Shown here one piece after another: positions 1 to 10,699 of a DNA stretch of 46,553 nucleotides (its first letter is position 1; each line of letters begins with the position of its first letter). The notes beneath the pieces were generated by a model that did not search any database, was not told the origin of the DNA, and saw only the letters and a list, made by a program, of their open reading frames with translations. A program made the translations under genes and the position numbers. This DNA is from Lingula anatina (taxonomy: Eukaryota; Brachiopoda; Lingulata; Lingulida; Lingulidae): positions 87,120-133,672 of the forward strand of contig NW_019774781.1 of the NCBI RefSeq assembly GCF_001039355.2, given 5' to 3'.

Positions 1-1690
1 TTTTGGATTTAAAACTGCATTTCTTTGGTAGAATGTATATTTTATTCTCATTTTCGTGTTTTTTTTTTGTTTTTTTTTGTTTTTTTTTTTTTTGTTTTTT
101 TTGTAAAATTTGATGTCAATAAACTGATACCAGGAAAATATCATTCCACAGTCATTTATCTCCCCACAAGTATTGGTTCAGTAGGGGTGGCACTTCTGTT
201 GTCCAGTGTGTGTAGTAAGCGCAATTTGTTTTGTAACGCAAATAAGGGGGGGGGTAAGAATAAATGACAAAAGTTAAGAAATGAACAACAAAAAAGAACT
301 ATTTAAGAGTAATTGTAATTCAAAGCTGCTTGGACCTGGGCCGATCTAAACAAGTTGGCTGAGCAATGAATTATTGCAAAATCATGTTGGCAAATAAGGC
401 TGTTAAACTCACATGAAAATTGGAAATTTATCGTGTGAAGGAGAACGTCTGAAATGATACCTCAAAATTGTAATTTATAAAGACGAGAAAATGCAAATGA
501 CATACAACAATGTTTAATCAAAAGTAAACAAAACAAATTTGAACAATAATGAATCTAACAATAATCATATTCATATATGCTCATTGGTTTCAGAAAGAAA
601 AAAAAACATGTTCTTGGTTTCTACATCGTTGAATTAAAAACTTAAGAATATATAATTATGATAATCGGTACATTTAAATCCAGAGAGAGATACAGAGAGA
701 GGCAAACAACAGGTAGCCAATATAATGACACCTGGCTTTTAGAGCCACTGTACGTAATTTTCCCGCCAAAATGAATTTCTTGAAGTTCTCTCCAAGCTTT
801 GAAATCCCCCACAGTCGTATTCATGAACTGCAATGCTTCTTATATTTCCCAATTAAGACCCAAAAGACAATAAAACCCTTAAGATAAAAATTTTATCTGA
901 AGTTATACCTTGTGTTATTTTTATAATCTCAGTCTCCCTTAGAAGCCATTGCCAGTTTGCAACGTCTGTGTTAAAATTGCTCTTTATACCAGGAAAATTA
1001 ATTTTGGTAGGAAAAAATCCCATATGGTGGGCCTTTAATTATCTCTACTCTCTGCTACATGCCTATCTAGATGTTACATAACTCGGCTTAAATCCGTGCA
1101 GATTTGTAACAGCTACCGTTGATTTGCGTCAGCTGAGAGCAGCTTATCTCGGTTACAATATCCGTACGTGGGTGATATCTTAATTAAACTGTCTACCTGC
1201 TGCTAGTTATCTTGCTTGAATAAACCATCACAAACTAACTAAATCTTACTTAAGGCTCTTGGCACTGCTCAATGCCCAAAAGTATGGATAGAAAAATCGC
1301 ACAGTTTTGGATTGACAATTAGACGCTCTCTTCCTTTGTGCTCTTTCTTCATTGACATACACTAACACAACCCTCTACCAGGGCCAAATATGGGTTTTTT
1401 CAATAATTTTTCATTTATATTTCTCTTATTATTCACCAGCTGTGCAAGTTTCTTCTGTGCCAGATGAAGGTTTTTGCGCAACAACGGAACAGGTCCCAGT
1501 TTCACATACCAACTTAAGTCAGTTCCCTGTCTAAGTTGGCTAGGATTTCCATGAGAGCGCTGTAACGCCGTTTCTGATAGGGTAAGATGTGGGCATGTGA
1601 CTATTTAACGTTGGTAATTAAGTTTTTAACCAGGGAACCTGACCGAAGTTTTTTTTATGGAACCAGGTCTCTGCCGTGGCCTCTGGTTTA
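1..1690. other. Non-genic AT-rich stretch
   Basis: I see no supportable gene here. Short open frames near 25-267 are driven by a poly-T tract (about 60-105), and the others have no recognisable motif. A CTCTACCAGGGCC sequence near 1373-1385 matches the end of the foldback element at 8014-8455, but I could not find a convincing partner arm. Confidence 0.6.
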
Positions 1691-1694
1691 CAGT

Positions 1695-2119
1695 AATGGT
1701 GAAGAGTAAAGTGAACCTTTGCCTGAATACAAAACTCATACAATAAATAAATAATAATAAGTAACTTATACCCAAAACAAAACATAAATAACTAAATAAA
1801 ACCTAAAAATATCTTAACCTTCGTAACATATCACTATAAGCATGGTTGTGTGTGTGTGTGTGTATGTGTGTGTGTGCGTGTGTGTCCAGCATACGTCACA
1901 ATTACATTATTCAATTAACAATATATATTTAAAATATAACATTCCAAATCAACAATAATTCAAACCAACAATAAATGGTGAAGAGTAAAGTGAACCTAGG
2001 TATCTTTGCCTGACTACAAAACTTACACAGTAACTAAATAATAATAAATACCTAATACCTAAAACTTAAATACCTAAATAAAACCTAAAAATATCTTAAC
2101 CTTCGTAACATATTACTAT

Positions 2120-2161
<42 letters not shown>

Positions 2162-2245
2162 AGCATACGTCACAATTACATTATTTACAATATATATTTA
2201 AAATATAACTTTCCAAACCAACAATAATTCAAACCAACAATAAAT
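1695..2245. repeat. Two-copy tandem duplication (~275 bp unit) with (TG)n cores
   Basis: Copy one (about 1695-1974) and copy two (about 1975-2245) share an ordered set of landmarks: GGTGAAGAGTAAAGTGAACC, an ACTAAATAAAACCTAAAAAT block, ATCTTAACCTTCGTAACATA, a (TG)n tract, then GTCCAGCATACGTCACAATT and AAACCAACAATAAAT. The first TG tract (about 1848-1887) is interrupted by TA and CG units. The second (about 2121-2159) is nearly pure. No coding potential is seen. Confidence 0.9.
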
Positions 2246-2249
2246 CCTT

Positions 2250-4860
2250 TATAGTATAAGTACAGACTTATAAGAAATAATATCACAATAATTTGACTAG
2301 ACATTATTTACCCACCCAAAAACCATTTATTATACAATAGCTTCCTATCGCTCATTTTCCCCATTTCGTTCTATTTTTCCTAGATTTTCCATAAATTTAG
2401 CACCAAAAAAAAGGAATGATACTCGCCTTTCATTGTTCATTTCAAAGCATGCTAAGTCATCTTCCAAGATCTTGTCAACATACCGACCGGTTTTATCAAG
2501 CAGTGGTACTACACCGTCTCTGAACTGAGTAGAGATTGACCTTTCTGCCGGCTTCAAAAGGCATGTTACATATTTCTCTACTGCTCAAGTTCTTTTATAT
2601 TTCCTGTAGACCATTAATTTGTATTTCAGTCCGAATCATTCTTGGTATAGTCACCTGATGTTCTCCATAGATATTACGTACAAAATACAGAAAATTTCCA
2701 TTTCCAAGTCAACCATTTGACATTTGATTGTGTCAGTTAATTGCCGCTGATTTTGTAAGTCCAATTGCCTGTTGCGATCGTCCACAGATCTTCTGGAGAC
2801 TAAAAGGCCTATACCGTGGGGCCATGTGTTCAGCCGTGGGGCCAAGTGTGACGTGGCACCGCTGTATTGGCCCGTCCATCTGTCCTCTTTTTCGAGCTTT
2901 TTCCTTTTAAACGTGGCAACAAACGTCTTAGCATGACGCCACTTTTCTGTCCACGTGGAATTAATAACGTTTTGTAGTTCGAATCCATGGGTTGAAAGCA
3001 GAGTTACTTACATCTGCTGCACTCGGTTAAATGTGGACATTTTCTATCAGATGTCGACAATAAAGTCTGTCTCTGTAACTGAGTGTTACATATATAGATG
3101 CGTGCCAGAGAGGGAACAGGAAGTTGGTACGTTTGCGTACCGTAGGACGCGTGCACCAAATTTGTGTCACGTTATCAGTTCCTAGGATGATTACTGAACC
3201 GTGACTGCTTCAAGGCAGCTATGGTCCGTCACTTTGCAAACGTCAGACCAGCCATGACGGTCACCAGACACGATGTTTATATCTGGCTGTGCCCGTTGTC
3301 ATTGAAATTTGGTAAAATGCGGAGTGCAGATGGTTGCAAGTGGCTCAAAGTTTCAATACGGAAGATAAAAATATCATCCACATAATAAGTCACACATCGT
3401 GCATAAAAGGACACTTCAGTAGAAAGCGTCTGTATCTGTGACGGTGTCTCGAGACTACTGCAGTCTTAAGCGTTCTTTTGTTTATTGTAGGTGTCACAGT
3501 CTTCGTAGAACATTCCAGTGTAGGTCCCTCCAATTATGCACTCATTCCTGGTGATTCAAGGAATAAGTTCCCTTCTGTGCGTTACAACTCAGTTAAAACC
3601 ATGGCGCTGTAACAAGCGTCTTTTCTTTTAGTCTAAGTATAATTACGTTCCAGTCTTGTTCTAGAATAAACTTTGCTGGTGCTATCTTCACTGACATCAA
3701 CTTCACAAAGCGTTACAATGATTAAAAAATGGATATCTCCACATTACAACGAATATGCGCCATAAGCATAGCTTAAGTCTGGTGGATAAAAATGCACTTA
3801 ACCTACGATACTGGTACATCACTTATAATTCTATGTAATGCATGCTATTATCTTTGTCTCTGAAAAGCTTGTCAGTTGATTTTGCACATTATATTATGTA
3901 GTGCTCAATAAAATTCCTAGTTAAAAATACTTTAAATTTCTGAAAAACTTATAAAAAGGCGTCATTTGTAATCATCATAAAAAGATAATGAAATAGTGGT
4001 ATGCGCCTCTCATTTCTCTCTCTTATTCATCTAATCATTCATCTAATCAGCTAATCATTATCTAAGAGCTTACGCGTCTTATTGATATTAAGCTTTTTTA
4101 CATTTATACGTTTGATCGAATTGATATTTCCCAAATAAAAATAAGGCAATTTAATCTATCTAAAGATTAAATATTAAACTACCTCAAATAAACTTAACTA
4201 CTTGTTTGTGTAAATATATTCAAAATATCGCAATATTCTATCATCAACGTTAAAATTCATTTTATGAACGTTATAATATATATTTCTACTATGATATGTA
4301 TGTTAATCTAAACTTCATCAAAATATCTATAATAATGACGATTGAAACACCAAACCTAATAAAACACCAACATCCAGTTTTTTATCGTTTCTAATTACAG
4401 ACGTATAATGTTCTTGGATTCTTTTAAATATTAGAACGTCTTTAGCATCTTAGTACACCTCTAGTTCTGACTGTCAACGTACTTCATAAATATATTATTC
4501 AGTAAATAATGTGTATTCTATTTACACTAATTTAAATAAACAAGAGTTTTAATACACAATATTTATTGTGAACAATATATCTCATCAGGAAGCACATGAT
4601 CATCATAATCATAATGCTTGCTTTATTTAAGAAAAGTGAACGATCCGCTTTCTTTTCGGTTAATAAACATAATTTTTCAATAATAAAATGGTCGTTCATT
4701 GCCGCATTTTTCCTGGGGGTAGCGTTGTGCGATGTCATAATACTGACAGCGAGAAAAATATAATGCTACAAAGGCCCCATGAAAACGGACTTCGCGTCCT
4801 TTTTGTTTTCTTTGAAGTTCAGTGCCCATTTCTACATTGTATTCAAAACAGTTGCACAAC
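2250..4860. other. Non-genic stretch, no recognised gene
   Basis: This interval is AT-rich with scattered simple sequence. One minus-strand frame at 2345-2557 is treated separately. I see no splice-bounded exon, no repeat with clear arms and no RNA gene. Confidence 0.5.
2345..2557 (-). CDS. Unrecognised 70-aa open frame
   Basis: This is a charged open frame of 70 residues with a protein-like composition (for example LLDKTGRYVDKILEDDL near its middle). It matches no family I know. It could be an exon of an undetected gene, a transposon fragment, or chance in AT-rich DNA. No convincing splice sites bound it and nothing nearby supports expression. Confidence 0.15.
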   Translation of the reverse strand: MKPAERSISTQFRDGVVPLLDKTGRYVDKILEDDLACFEMNNERRVSFLFFGAKFMENLGKIERNGENER

Positions 4861-5024
4861 TTCATTCTTTGAATTTTGTTCCGGCAGCCAAATACTCATT
4901 GTTACGATTTCGGATTAAACGTTTTCTTGCTCAATGTTTTAACAGTTATTGAAGTATTCAAATTAGGCCCCACATTTTGTGCATGTTTAATTTGATTCAA
5001 ATGACTCGCTTTCTTTCACTTAAA

Positions 5025-5030
5025 TTTATT
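5025..5030 (-). terminator. Candidate poly(A) signal of the first GPCR gene
   Basis: AATAAA on the minus strand lies 144 bp past the stop codon of the intact GPCR. The equivalent position in the second copy (near 8787) no longer reads AATAAA. The assignment rests on motif and spacing only. Confidence 0.35.
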
Positions 5031-5173
5031 GTATAATTTTTCAAAAGTTAGCAAGTTACTATAATGTCCTATTTTCAATATCGTTGGGTTCATTGGAACC
5101 TGCCTTTCTCTTGATTTAGGCATTCATCAGAAAGCGTCTTTGAACACTTCAGCTTCAATTCTTAGTGTTTGTT

Positions 5174-6196
5174 TCACTTACAGCAACACATTGATTTTAG
5201 AGTACGTCGAAACGTTTTACCGAACAATCCATAAATGAAAAAATTCACAGAAGAGTTTAGCACTGCTAAGAGGTTTACCACTTGGAAAGATAGCGGTATA
5301 TTCCTTTTAATTTTCTGTGGCAATGCTTCCGAATAGAAGCCAAAACCAAAAGAGAAACAATACACCAGGTGGAAAACCAGAGAAAAGACGGCGATCAGAA
5401 TAACAATCTTTGTCATTTCTTTGTGAATGGACAATTTTTGCGCGGAAAGCGCTTCACGGCGTTTGGATAGTTCACGCAGTCTGCGTATTATTCGCACATT
5501 GCATATCATCATAAATGAAAAAGGAAAAAGGAAATAAAAAAGCACGTGAAAAGCAAGCCAAGTGATCCTTTGCTCAGGAAAACGGACAACGGGTGGTTTG
5601 AAGCAAAATGGATAGGTCTTGTTCATCGTACAAGACTGAAATCCAATTGAAACAACGAAGAAATACTTCGGTATAGCGCCAATGAAAGAGCCAATGACCA
5701 CGACTACTACCCACCCCACCCATGTCTTCAATGGCGTAGTTTCCCGGAGCTGTGAAACTGACGAGCAAATCAGACGGTAGCGGTCGACGGTAACAAGAAC
5801 GCACATCCAAATTGGTATAAGAACGAGACAGTTGTTGAGTGTCCAAAGCACTCGTGTATGTTTCGCAATAAAGGGAAGGGTCCCGGGTATTAGCTCAATG
5901 TAGGCGAATATGGACGGGATGCTGATACAGAATGTTTGCGAAAGGAGATACAAATTATCAGCAACTGCCAAGCAACTGAGCAGAAAAGTCGATGAATTTT
6001 GGATCTTAAAATTTCGAAACACAACAAAAGACGTCGTGTTTAAAATGAATCCAACCACAGCAACGAAGAAAGCAAAAACCCCACCAACGAAATGTACAAG
6101 CACTTTGTAATCTACATTATCATCCAATCCCCCCTCTACCCCAGTTTTATTTGACCTGATATTTGGAAAATCTACCGTCGACCCAGTCTCATTCAT
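5174..6196 (-). CDS. Rhodopsin-class GPCR, neuropeptide (FMRFamide-like) receptor type, intact copy
   Basis: This is a single-exon 340-aa seven-transmembrane receptor for the plasma membrane. The extracellular N-terminus has Asn-glycosylation sequons at residues 2 and 16. TM1 (about 32-60) carries N53, TM2 carries the LAVAD motif with D80, and TM3 ends in DRY at 138-140. The third loop is basic (RRLRELSKRRE). TM7 reads NSSVNFFIY (314-322), where Asn replaces the Pro of NPxxY, a pattern I associate with FMRFamide- and related peptide receptors. The tail ends in a Cys triplet (337-339), a plausible palmitoylation site. Counting back 25 residues from Arg139, the usual TM3 disulfide Cys is Thr114, while Cys remains in the second extracellular loop. 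The start is the first ATG, and the paralogue at 8979-9986 shares it. The ligand cannot be inferred; FMRFamide-type is only the nearest resemblance. Confidence 0.9.
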   Translation of the reverse strand: MNETGSTVDFPNIRSNKTGVEGGLDDNVDYKVLVHFVGGVFAFFVAVVGFILNTTSFVVFRNFKIQNSSTFLLSCLAVADNLYLLSQTFCISIPSIFAYIELIPGTLPFIAKHTRVLWTLNNCLVLIPIWMCVLVTVDRYRLICSSVSQLRETTPLKTWVGWVVVVVIGSFIGAIPKYFFVVSIGFQSCTMNKTYPFCFKPPVVRFPEQRITWLAFHVLFYFLFPFSFMMICNVRIIRRLRELSKRREALSAQKLSIHKEMTKIVILIAVFSLVFHLVYCFSFGFGFYSEALPQKIKRNIPLSFQVVNLLAVLNSSVNFFIYGLFGKTFRRTLKSMCCCK

Positions 6197-6742
6197 ACTT
6201 TAAACCTGTCCTGCTTACCTCCGTGTCTCAGCTTACCCCAGGTGCTCGTTCATGTACAAGAAGCAAGTAAACGAAATTTGAAATCATCATGCTTATATGG
6301 GCGGGCGTCCATACACCGAATTCATTATTTACACCTTCGGTGTCTTCTAGCAATCTTGCCAAAACCGTCATAAGGGAAATTATTTTGCGCTGCCTAATCC
6401 CGTCATGCTGTCATTTCACTGAATTTCTTCGTCTCAAAAATCGCCTTACTGCTCATATAATAAACATTACTGACAGTAATTATAACAGAAGATCTGGAAG
6501 ATTAAAATCCCTGCGAGGGCCTTAATATTGTAGATTACATATACAGAGCAGACCGGGGGCGCGTCTCAGACAATAGTTTCAAGTTTTACAATTGATCCAC
6601 AATAAAGTTTGCATATTTTGACGGATTAGGCTATTGGGAGCACTGTCAGTGAATGCACTAACAAGACGGCCACACTTTGACCAAGGGGTGCAGTTAAAAG
6701 ACTAAGGTTATTTGTGAAACGCATCATAATTCGTTGGTATTC

Positions 6743-6952
6743 TCAGCAGTTTTTGCTGCTATTGGCATGAAACTCGCGTCGTGAGGAGAAAGCTATTTTC
6801 TTGATTACTTCGATTTTTAATGCTTCCACACCTGCGGACTTAATCATCCACCTGTATTGTTTTTCGTCATCAAACAGCTTGTCTTTGCCACCAAGCTTTC
6901 CCTTAATACTTGATGTTTTATTTCTCTTATCCTGTATCAAGCATGATATCAA
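6743..6952 (-). CDS. Unrecognised 69-aa open frame inside the copy-A-specific segment
   Basis: This Lys-rich frame includes KQYRWMIKSAGVEALKIEVI and ends in TGA. It lies within the ~640 bp present only in GPCR copy A. A possible splice acceptor (ATACAG before GATAAGAGA, near 6935) could make it a terminal exon. I recognise no family. It may be a remnant carried in by an insertion, or chance. Confidence 0.2.
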   Translation of the reverse strand: MISCLIQDKRNKTSSIKGKLGGKDKLFDDEKQYRWMIKSAGVEALKIEVIKKIAFSSRREFHANSSKNC

Positions 6953-7469
6953 ATATCCATTATATACAGCAATTTTATTTTTCCAGGTAATTCTTTGGTA
7001 GAAGTAAAAGAAACCAGTAGAAATGGGATTTATTTGTTTGGTACAACCATTGCTTTGCCTTCACATTATCCGCTGTTTCGGCTCTCAAAGCTAGATGTAA
7101 TTGTTCACTAGTTATTCGTTAGGAGCATGAATCTGGTCATCACAAAATGTAATAACCAACAGTTGCAGTCATGTAAGGGAGGTTTTCTACTGGATTCAGG
7201 CCCATGCCTGTTAGCAGGTGACCAAGAACTAACCACACAACCGAAAATATTTAAATAAAGACGACTTTATCTGTATCTTTCTAAGAAAGAAAATCGCCCA
7301 TGTTTAGTTGATGTTGAACAATCCACATATTGCTGATCTTCCGCCCTCTAACAACATAAAACAAAAAAGGAAACTGTCATCTTCAGCAAGAATGAACTAT
7401 GTTTAAAAATCCCTGCGAAACTTAAACACTTTAGCTTTAGGCTCTGTACGCATCCCTTATTTGGAGTGT

Positions 7470-8013
7470 CCCCAAATCGGTAAACTACATTGTAAATAGC
7501 CGAACATATATGAACAGCTGTGCACAAGGCATTTGGTGCAAGGACGTATAATCACCGCTGAATTTTAATTGCATGTATGTAACGCAGGTAAAGGTGGAGA
7601 TTCTGAAGATATCGTTAGTATAGGGTCCCCAGGCACTATTAAGGTCTAAAAATTTAGTCACACATTTTAAATAACAACATGTAAGAAAAAAACCATAACT
7701 TCGTGAATAATAATCTTATCAGGCTGGTTTTTGAACTCAAGCTGATTGATTAGTCTCACAAATCTTTTCTGTAAACTTGAGAATTATCAGTACATGTAGT
7801 ATACCACTGCTCAGACTGTGGTGCCCTTTTGTTCCTCATACTTACATGGCCAAACGTCCTGAAACAATTTATAAGTTTTGGAAAGGAAAATGAAAGTTTC
7901 CATTAATAACTAAAAATCAACTGTTTTTTTTTTTTTTAACACAAACAAATAATGCACAATACACGTGTTCCACAGGGATATAGACCTACACGACAATATT
8001 CACACATCAGTGT
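7470..8013. other. Non-genic spacer between GPCR copies
   Basis: No coding frame, repeat arm or RNA gene is seen apart from a poly-T tract near 7924-7938. Confidence 0.5.
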
Positions 8014-8455
8014 TATCCTCTACCAGGGCCGCAGTTATTATTGTGTGGACATTTTGGGCTGAGGCGAGTACGGAGAATAAAATATATAACCAGAGACAAA
8101 GGCCTACGCAATTACCTACCAGACTTGGCACCGAATGGTCCTTAATACACCGGTAGATCGGACCACATTACCCGCTTCGAAATATCAGTCGCACCGCCGC
8201 TCTTGTCTAGTGCGCAGTGTGATAGTGATGATTCTTAGCGGGGTTGGACCGTAGTGCATCTCATCTCAGAATTTGTTCCGTGGTGTGATACTGTGAAATG
8301 CGAACTGACGCACACCTTGAAAACGGGTAGTGTGGTCCGGTCTACCGATGAATTCGAGATCATTCGGTGCCGAGTCTGGTAGTTGGGTAGACCTGAGTCA
8401 TATTTGTGAATATGTAGTGAAAATCAATCTGTGGCCCTGGTAGAGAGTACATCAG
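8014..8455. mobile_element. Foldback (MITE-like) element with long imperfect terminal inverted repeats
   Basis: The left end CTCTACCAGGGCCGCAG pairs with right-end TGTGGCCCTGGTAGAG. Further in, a block near 8120-8175 (CTACCAGACTTGGCACCGAATG ... CGGTAGATCGGACCACA) pairs with the reverse complement of about 8330-8385. The middle is GC-richer than its surroundings and has no ORF. A related copy is at 28579-28806. No target-site duplication could be assigned with certainty. Confidence 0.8.
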
Positions 8456-8484
8456 CGAATGCCATATACTAATATACAATTTTA

Positions 8485-8796
8485 TACAGGACATCGAAGT
8501 AAAAGAAAGCGAGTTATTTGAATCAAATTAAAAATGCATAAAATGTAGGCCCTAATTTTAATATTTCAATAACTATTTACGATTTTACTATAAAAAAATA
8601 ACTTCATTCTTTGAATTTCGTTCTCCCAGACAAATACCTATTGTCACGACTTCAGATTAAACATTTCCTTGCTCAATGTTTTATTTTTTATAGTAAAATC
8701 GTAAACAGTTATTGAAATATTAAAATTAGGGCCTACATTTTGTTCATTTTTAAATTGCTTCAAATGACTCGCTTTCTTTTACTTAGATGTCTTGTA
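8485..8796. repeat. Near-perfect hairpin: 115-bp inverted duplication with ~81-bp loop
   Basis: The left arm (8485-8600) is the reverse complement of the right arm (8682-8796) with only a few mismatches. The arms include GTAAAAGAAAGCGAGT and ATGTAGGCCCTAATTTTAAT. The right arm is the ordinary 3' flank of the GPCR unit, also present downstream of copy A at about 4935-5035. The left arm is therefore an inverted extra copy unique to copy B. Confidence 0.9.
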
Positions 8797-10665
8797 TAAA
8801 ATTTTAAAAGTTAGTAGGGTTATTCAAAGTCGTAATTTCAATATCGGTGGGTTAATTCGAATCTGCCTTTCTCTTGATTTAGGCATTCATCAGAAAGCGC
8901 TTTTGGACACTTCAGCTTCAATATTCTTAGTCTTTGTTTCACTTGGAGGTATGCATGCACCCACAGCAACACATTGATTTAAGAGTGCATCGAAACGTTT
9001 TTCCGAACAATCCATAAATAAAAAAAATTCACAGAAGAGTTCAGCACTGCTAAGAGGTTTACCACTTGGAAAGATAGCGGTATATTCCTTTTAATATTCT
9101 GTGGCAGTGCTTCCGGATAGAATCCAATTGCAAAAGAACAACAATACACCAGATGGAAAACCAGAGAAAAGACGGCGATCAGAATAACAATTTTTGTCAT
9201 TTCTTTGTGAATGGACAATTTTTGCACGGAAAGCGCTTCACGGCGTTTCGATAGTTCACGCAGTCTGCGTATTATGCGAACATTGCATATCATCATAAAT
9301 GAAAAAGGAAAAAGAAAATAAAAAAGAGCGTGAAAAGCAAGCCAAGTGATCCTTTGCTCAGGAAAACGGACAACAGGTAGTTTGAAGCAAAATGGATAGG
9401 TCTTGTTCAACGAACAAGACTGAAATCCCATTGAAACAACGAAGAAATATTTCGGTATAACGCTTATGAAAGAGCCAATGACCACGACTACTACCCACCC
9501 CACCCATGACTTCAGTGACGATCTCGAGGTATTCAGGAGCTGTGAAACTGACGAGCAAATCAGACGGTAGCGGTCGACGGTAACAAGAACGCACATCCAA
9601 ATTGGTATAAGAACGAGACAGTTGTTGAGTGTCCAAAGCACTCGTGTATGTTTCGCAATAAAGGGAAGGGTCCCGGGTATTAGCTCATTGTAGGAGAATA
9701 TGGACGGTATGCTGATACAGAATGTTTGCGAAAGAAGATACAAATTATCAGCAACTGCCAAGCAACTGAGCAGAAAAGTCGATGAATTTTGGATCTTAAA
9801 GTTTCGAAACACAACAAAAGACGTCGTGTTTAAAATGAATCCAACCACAGCAACGAAGAGAGCGAAGACCCCACCAACGAAATGTACAAGCTCTTTGTAA
9901 TCTACATTATCATCCAATCCCCCCTCTACCCCAGTATTATTTGACCTGATATTTGGAAAATCTACCGTCGACTCAGTCTCATTCATATTTTAAGTCTGTC
10001 CTGCTTACCTCTGTGTCTCAGCTTACCCCAGGTGCTCGTTCATGTACAAGAAGCAAGTGAACGAAATTTGAAATTATCATGCTTATATGACGTCCATACA
10101 ACGAATTCAGTATTTACGTCTTACATGAAGGTGTCGTCCAGCAATCTTACCAAAATAGTAATTTGGCTTTTAATAAGGGAAATTATTATGCGCTAAATAA
10201 TCCCGTCATGGTGTCATTTCACAAAATTTCTTCGTCTCAAAAAGCGTCTTACTGCTTATATAATTTATATTGCTGGCGTTAATTGTAACAGAGGAAGATC
10301 TAGAAGATTAAAAGCTATGTGAGAGCATTGGAATTATGTAAAATTTATACGTCACACCAGTACAGGGGCGCGTCTCAGACGAAAGTTTCAAGTTTCTACA
10401 TTTCCTCTATGTAGACTAATAACGATACTAAGTCTGCCCAAGAATAGAAAATAGCCCATGATTAGTTGATATATGATAATCCACATAACATTGATCTAAT
10501 CGCCTCTAACAACACAAAAACAAGAAAGAGAATGCTAAGAACAACTTTTCAACAAACAAATGCAAAACTAGCTCTTATCTGGTGCAAGAATGAAGTACGT
10601 TAAAAAATTCCAACTTAAAAAACACTTGGCTTTAGTCTGATACTATGTACACATCCCTTATTCTA
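8603..10665. repeat. Segmental tandem duplication, copy B (GPCR unit)
   Basis: This is the partner of 4861-7465 in the same orientation, with similarity extending well beyond the coding region on both sides. Non-coding flanks have diverged more than the ORF by eye, which suggests past constraint on the receptor coding sequence. Confidence 0.9.
8979..9986 (-). pseudogene. GPCR paralogue with a frameshift in TM7 (probable pseudogene or altered-tail receptor)
   Basis: This frame is colinear with the receptor at 5174-6196 from its first Met through TM1-TM6, including LAVAD, DRY and the basic third loop. Two extra residues lie in the second intracellular loop (LLNTSRSSLKSW). At NSSVNFF (residue 322) the frames part: here an eight-base A run on the plus strand (9020-9027) replaces G plus six A's in the intact gene. 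The net +1 insertion replaces the IYGLFG...CCC tail with 13 unrelated residues and a stop. The frame that would encode the usual tail is still readable just beyond. The homologous poly(A) signal is also lost. Loss of half of TM7 would normally abolish function. A sequencing error in the homopolymer is the main alternative. Confidence 0.85.
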
Positions 10666-10699
10666 TCACTAGGCTAGGAGAAACAACAAAGTTGTATTC

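Larger units (their letters stand above)
4861..7465. repeat. Segmental tandem duplication, copy A (GPCR unit)
   Basis: This stretch matches about 8603-10665 in the same orientation. The match starts at TTCATTCTTTGAATTT (4861 and 8603), runs through the whole GPCR gene and its 5' flank (TACCCCAGGTGCTCGTTCATGT), and reaches GGGGCGCGTCTCAGAC (about 6555 and 10366). It then resumes at about 7286 and 10446 (CCCATG.TTAGTTGAT) and fades near CACATCCCTTATT/CGCATCCCTTATT. Copy A has roughly 640 bp (about 6600-7230) absent from copy B, either an insertion here or a deletion there. Confidence 0.9.

Noticed and set aside
1371-1700. Third copy of the 8014-8455 foldback family
   Set aside because: The left end CTCTACCAGGGCC matches, but the proposed right end (GCCGTGGCCTCTGGT near 1673) pairs too weakly and no interior similarity was seen.
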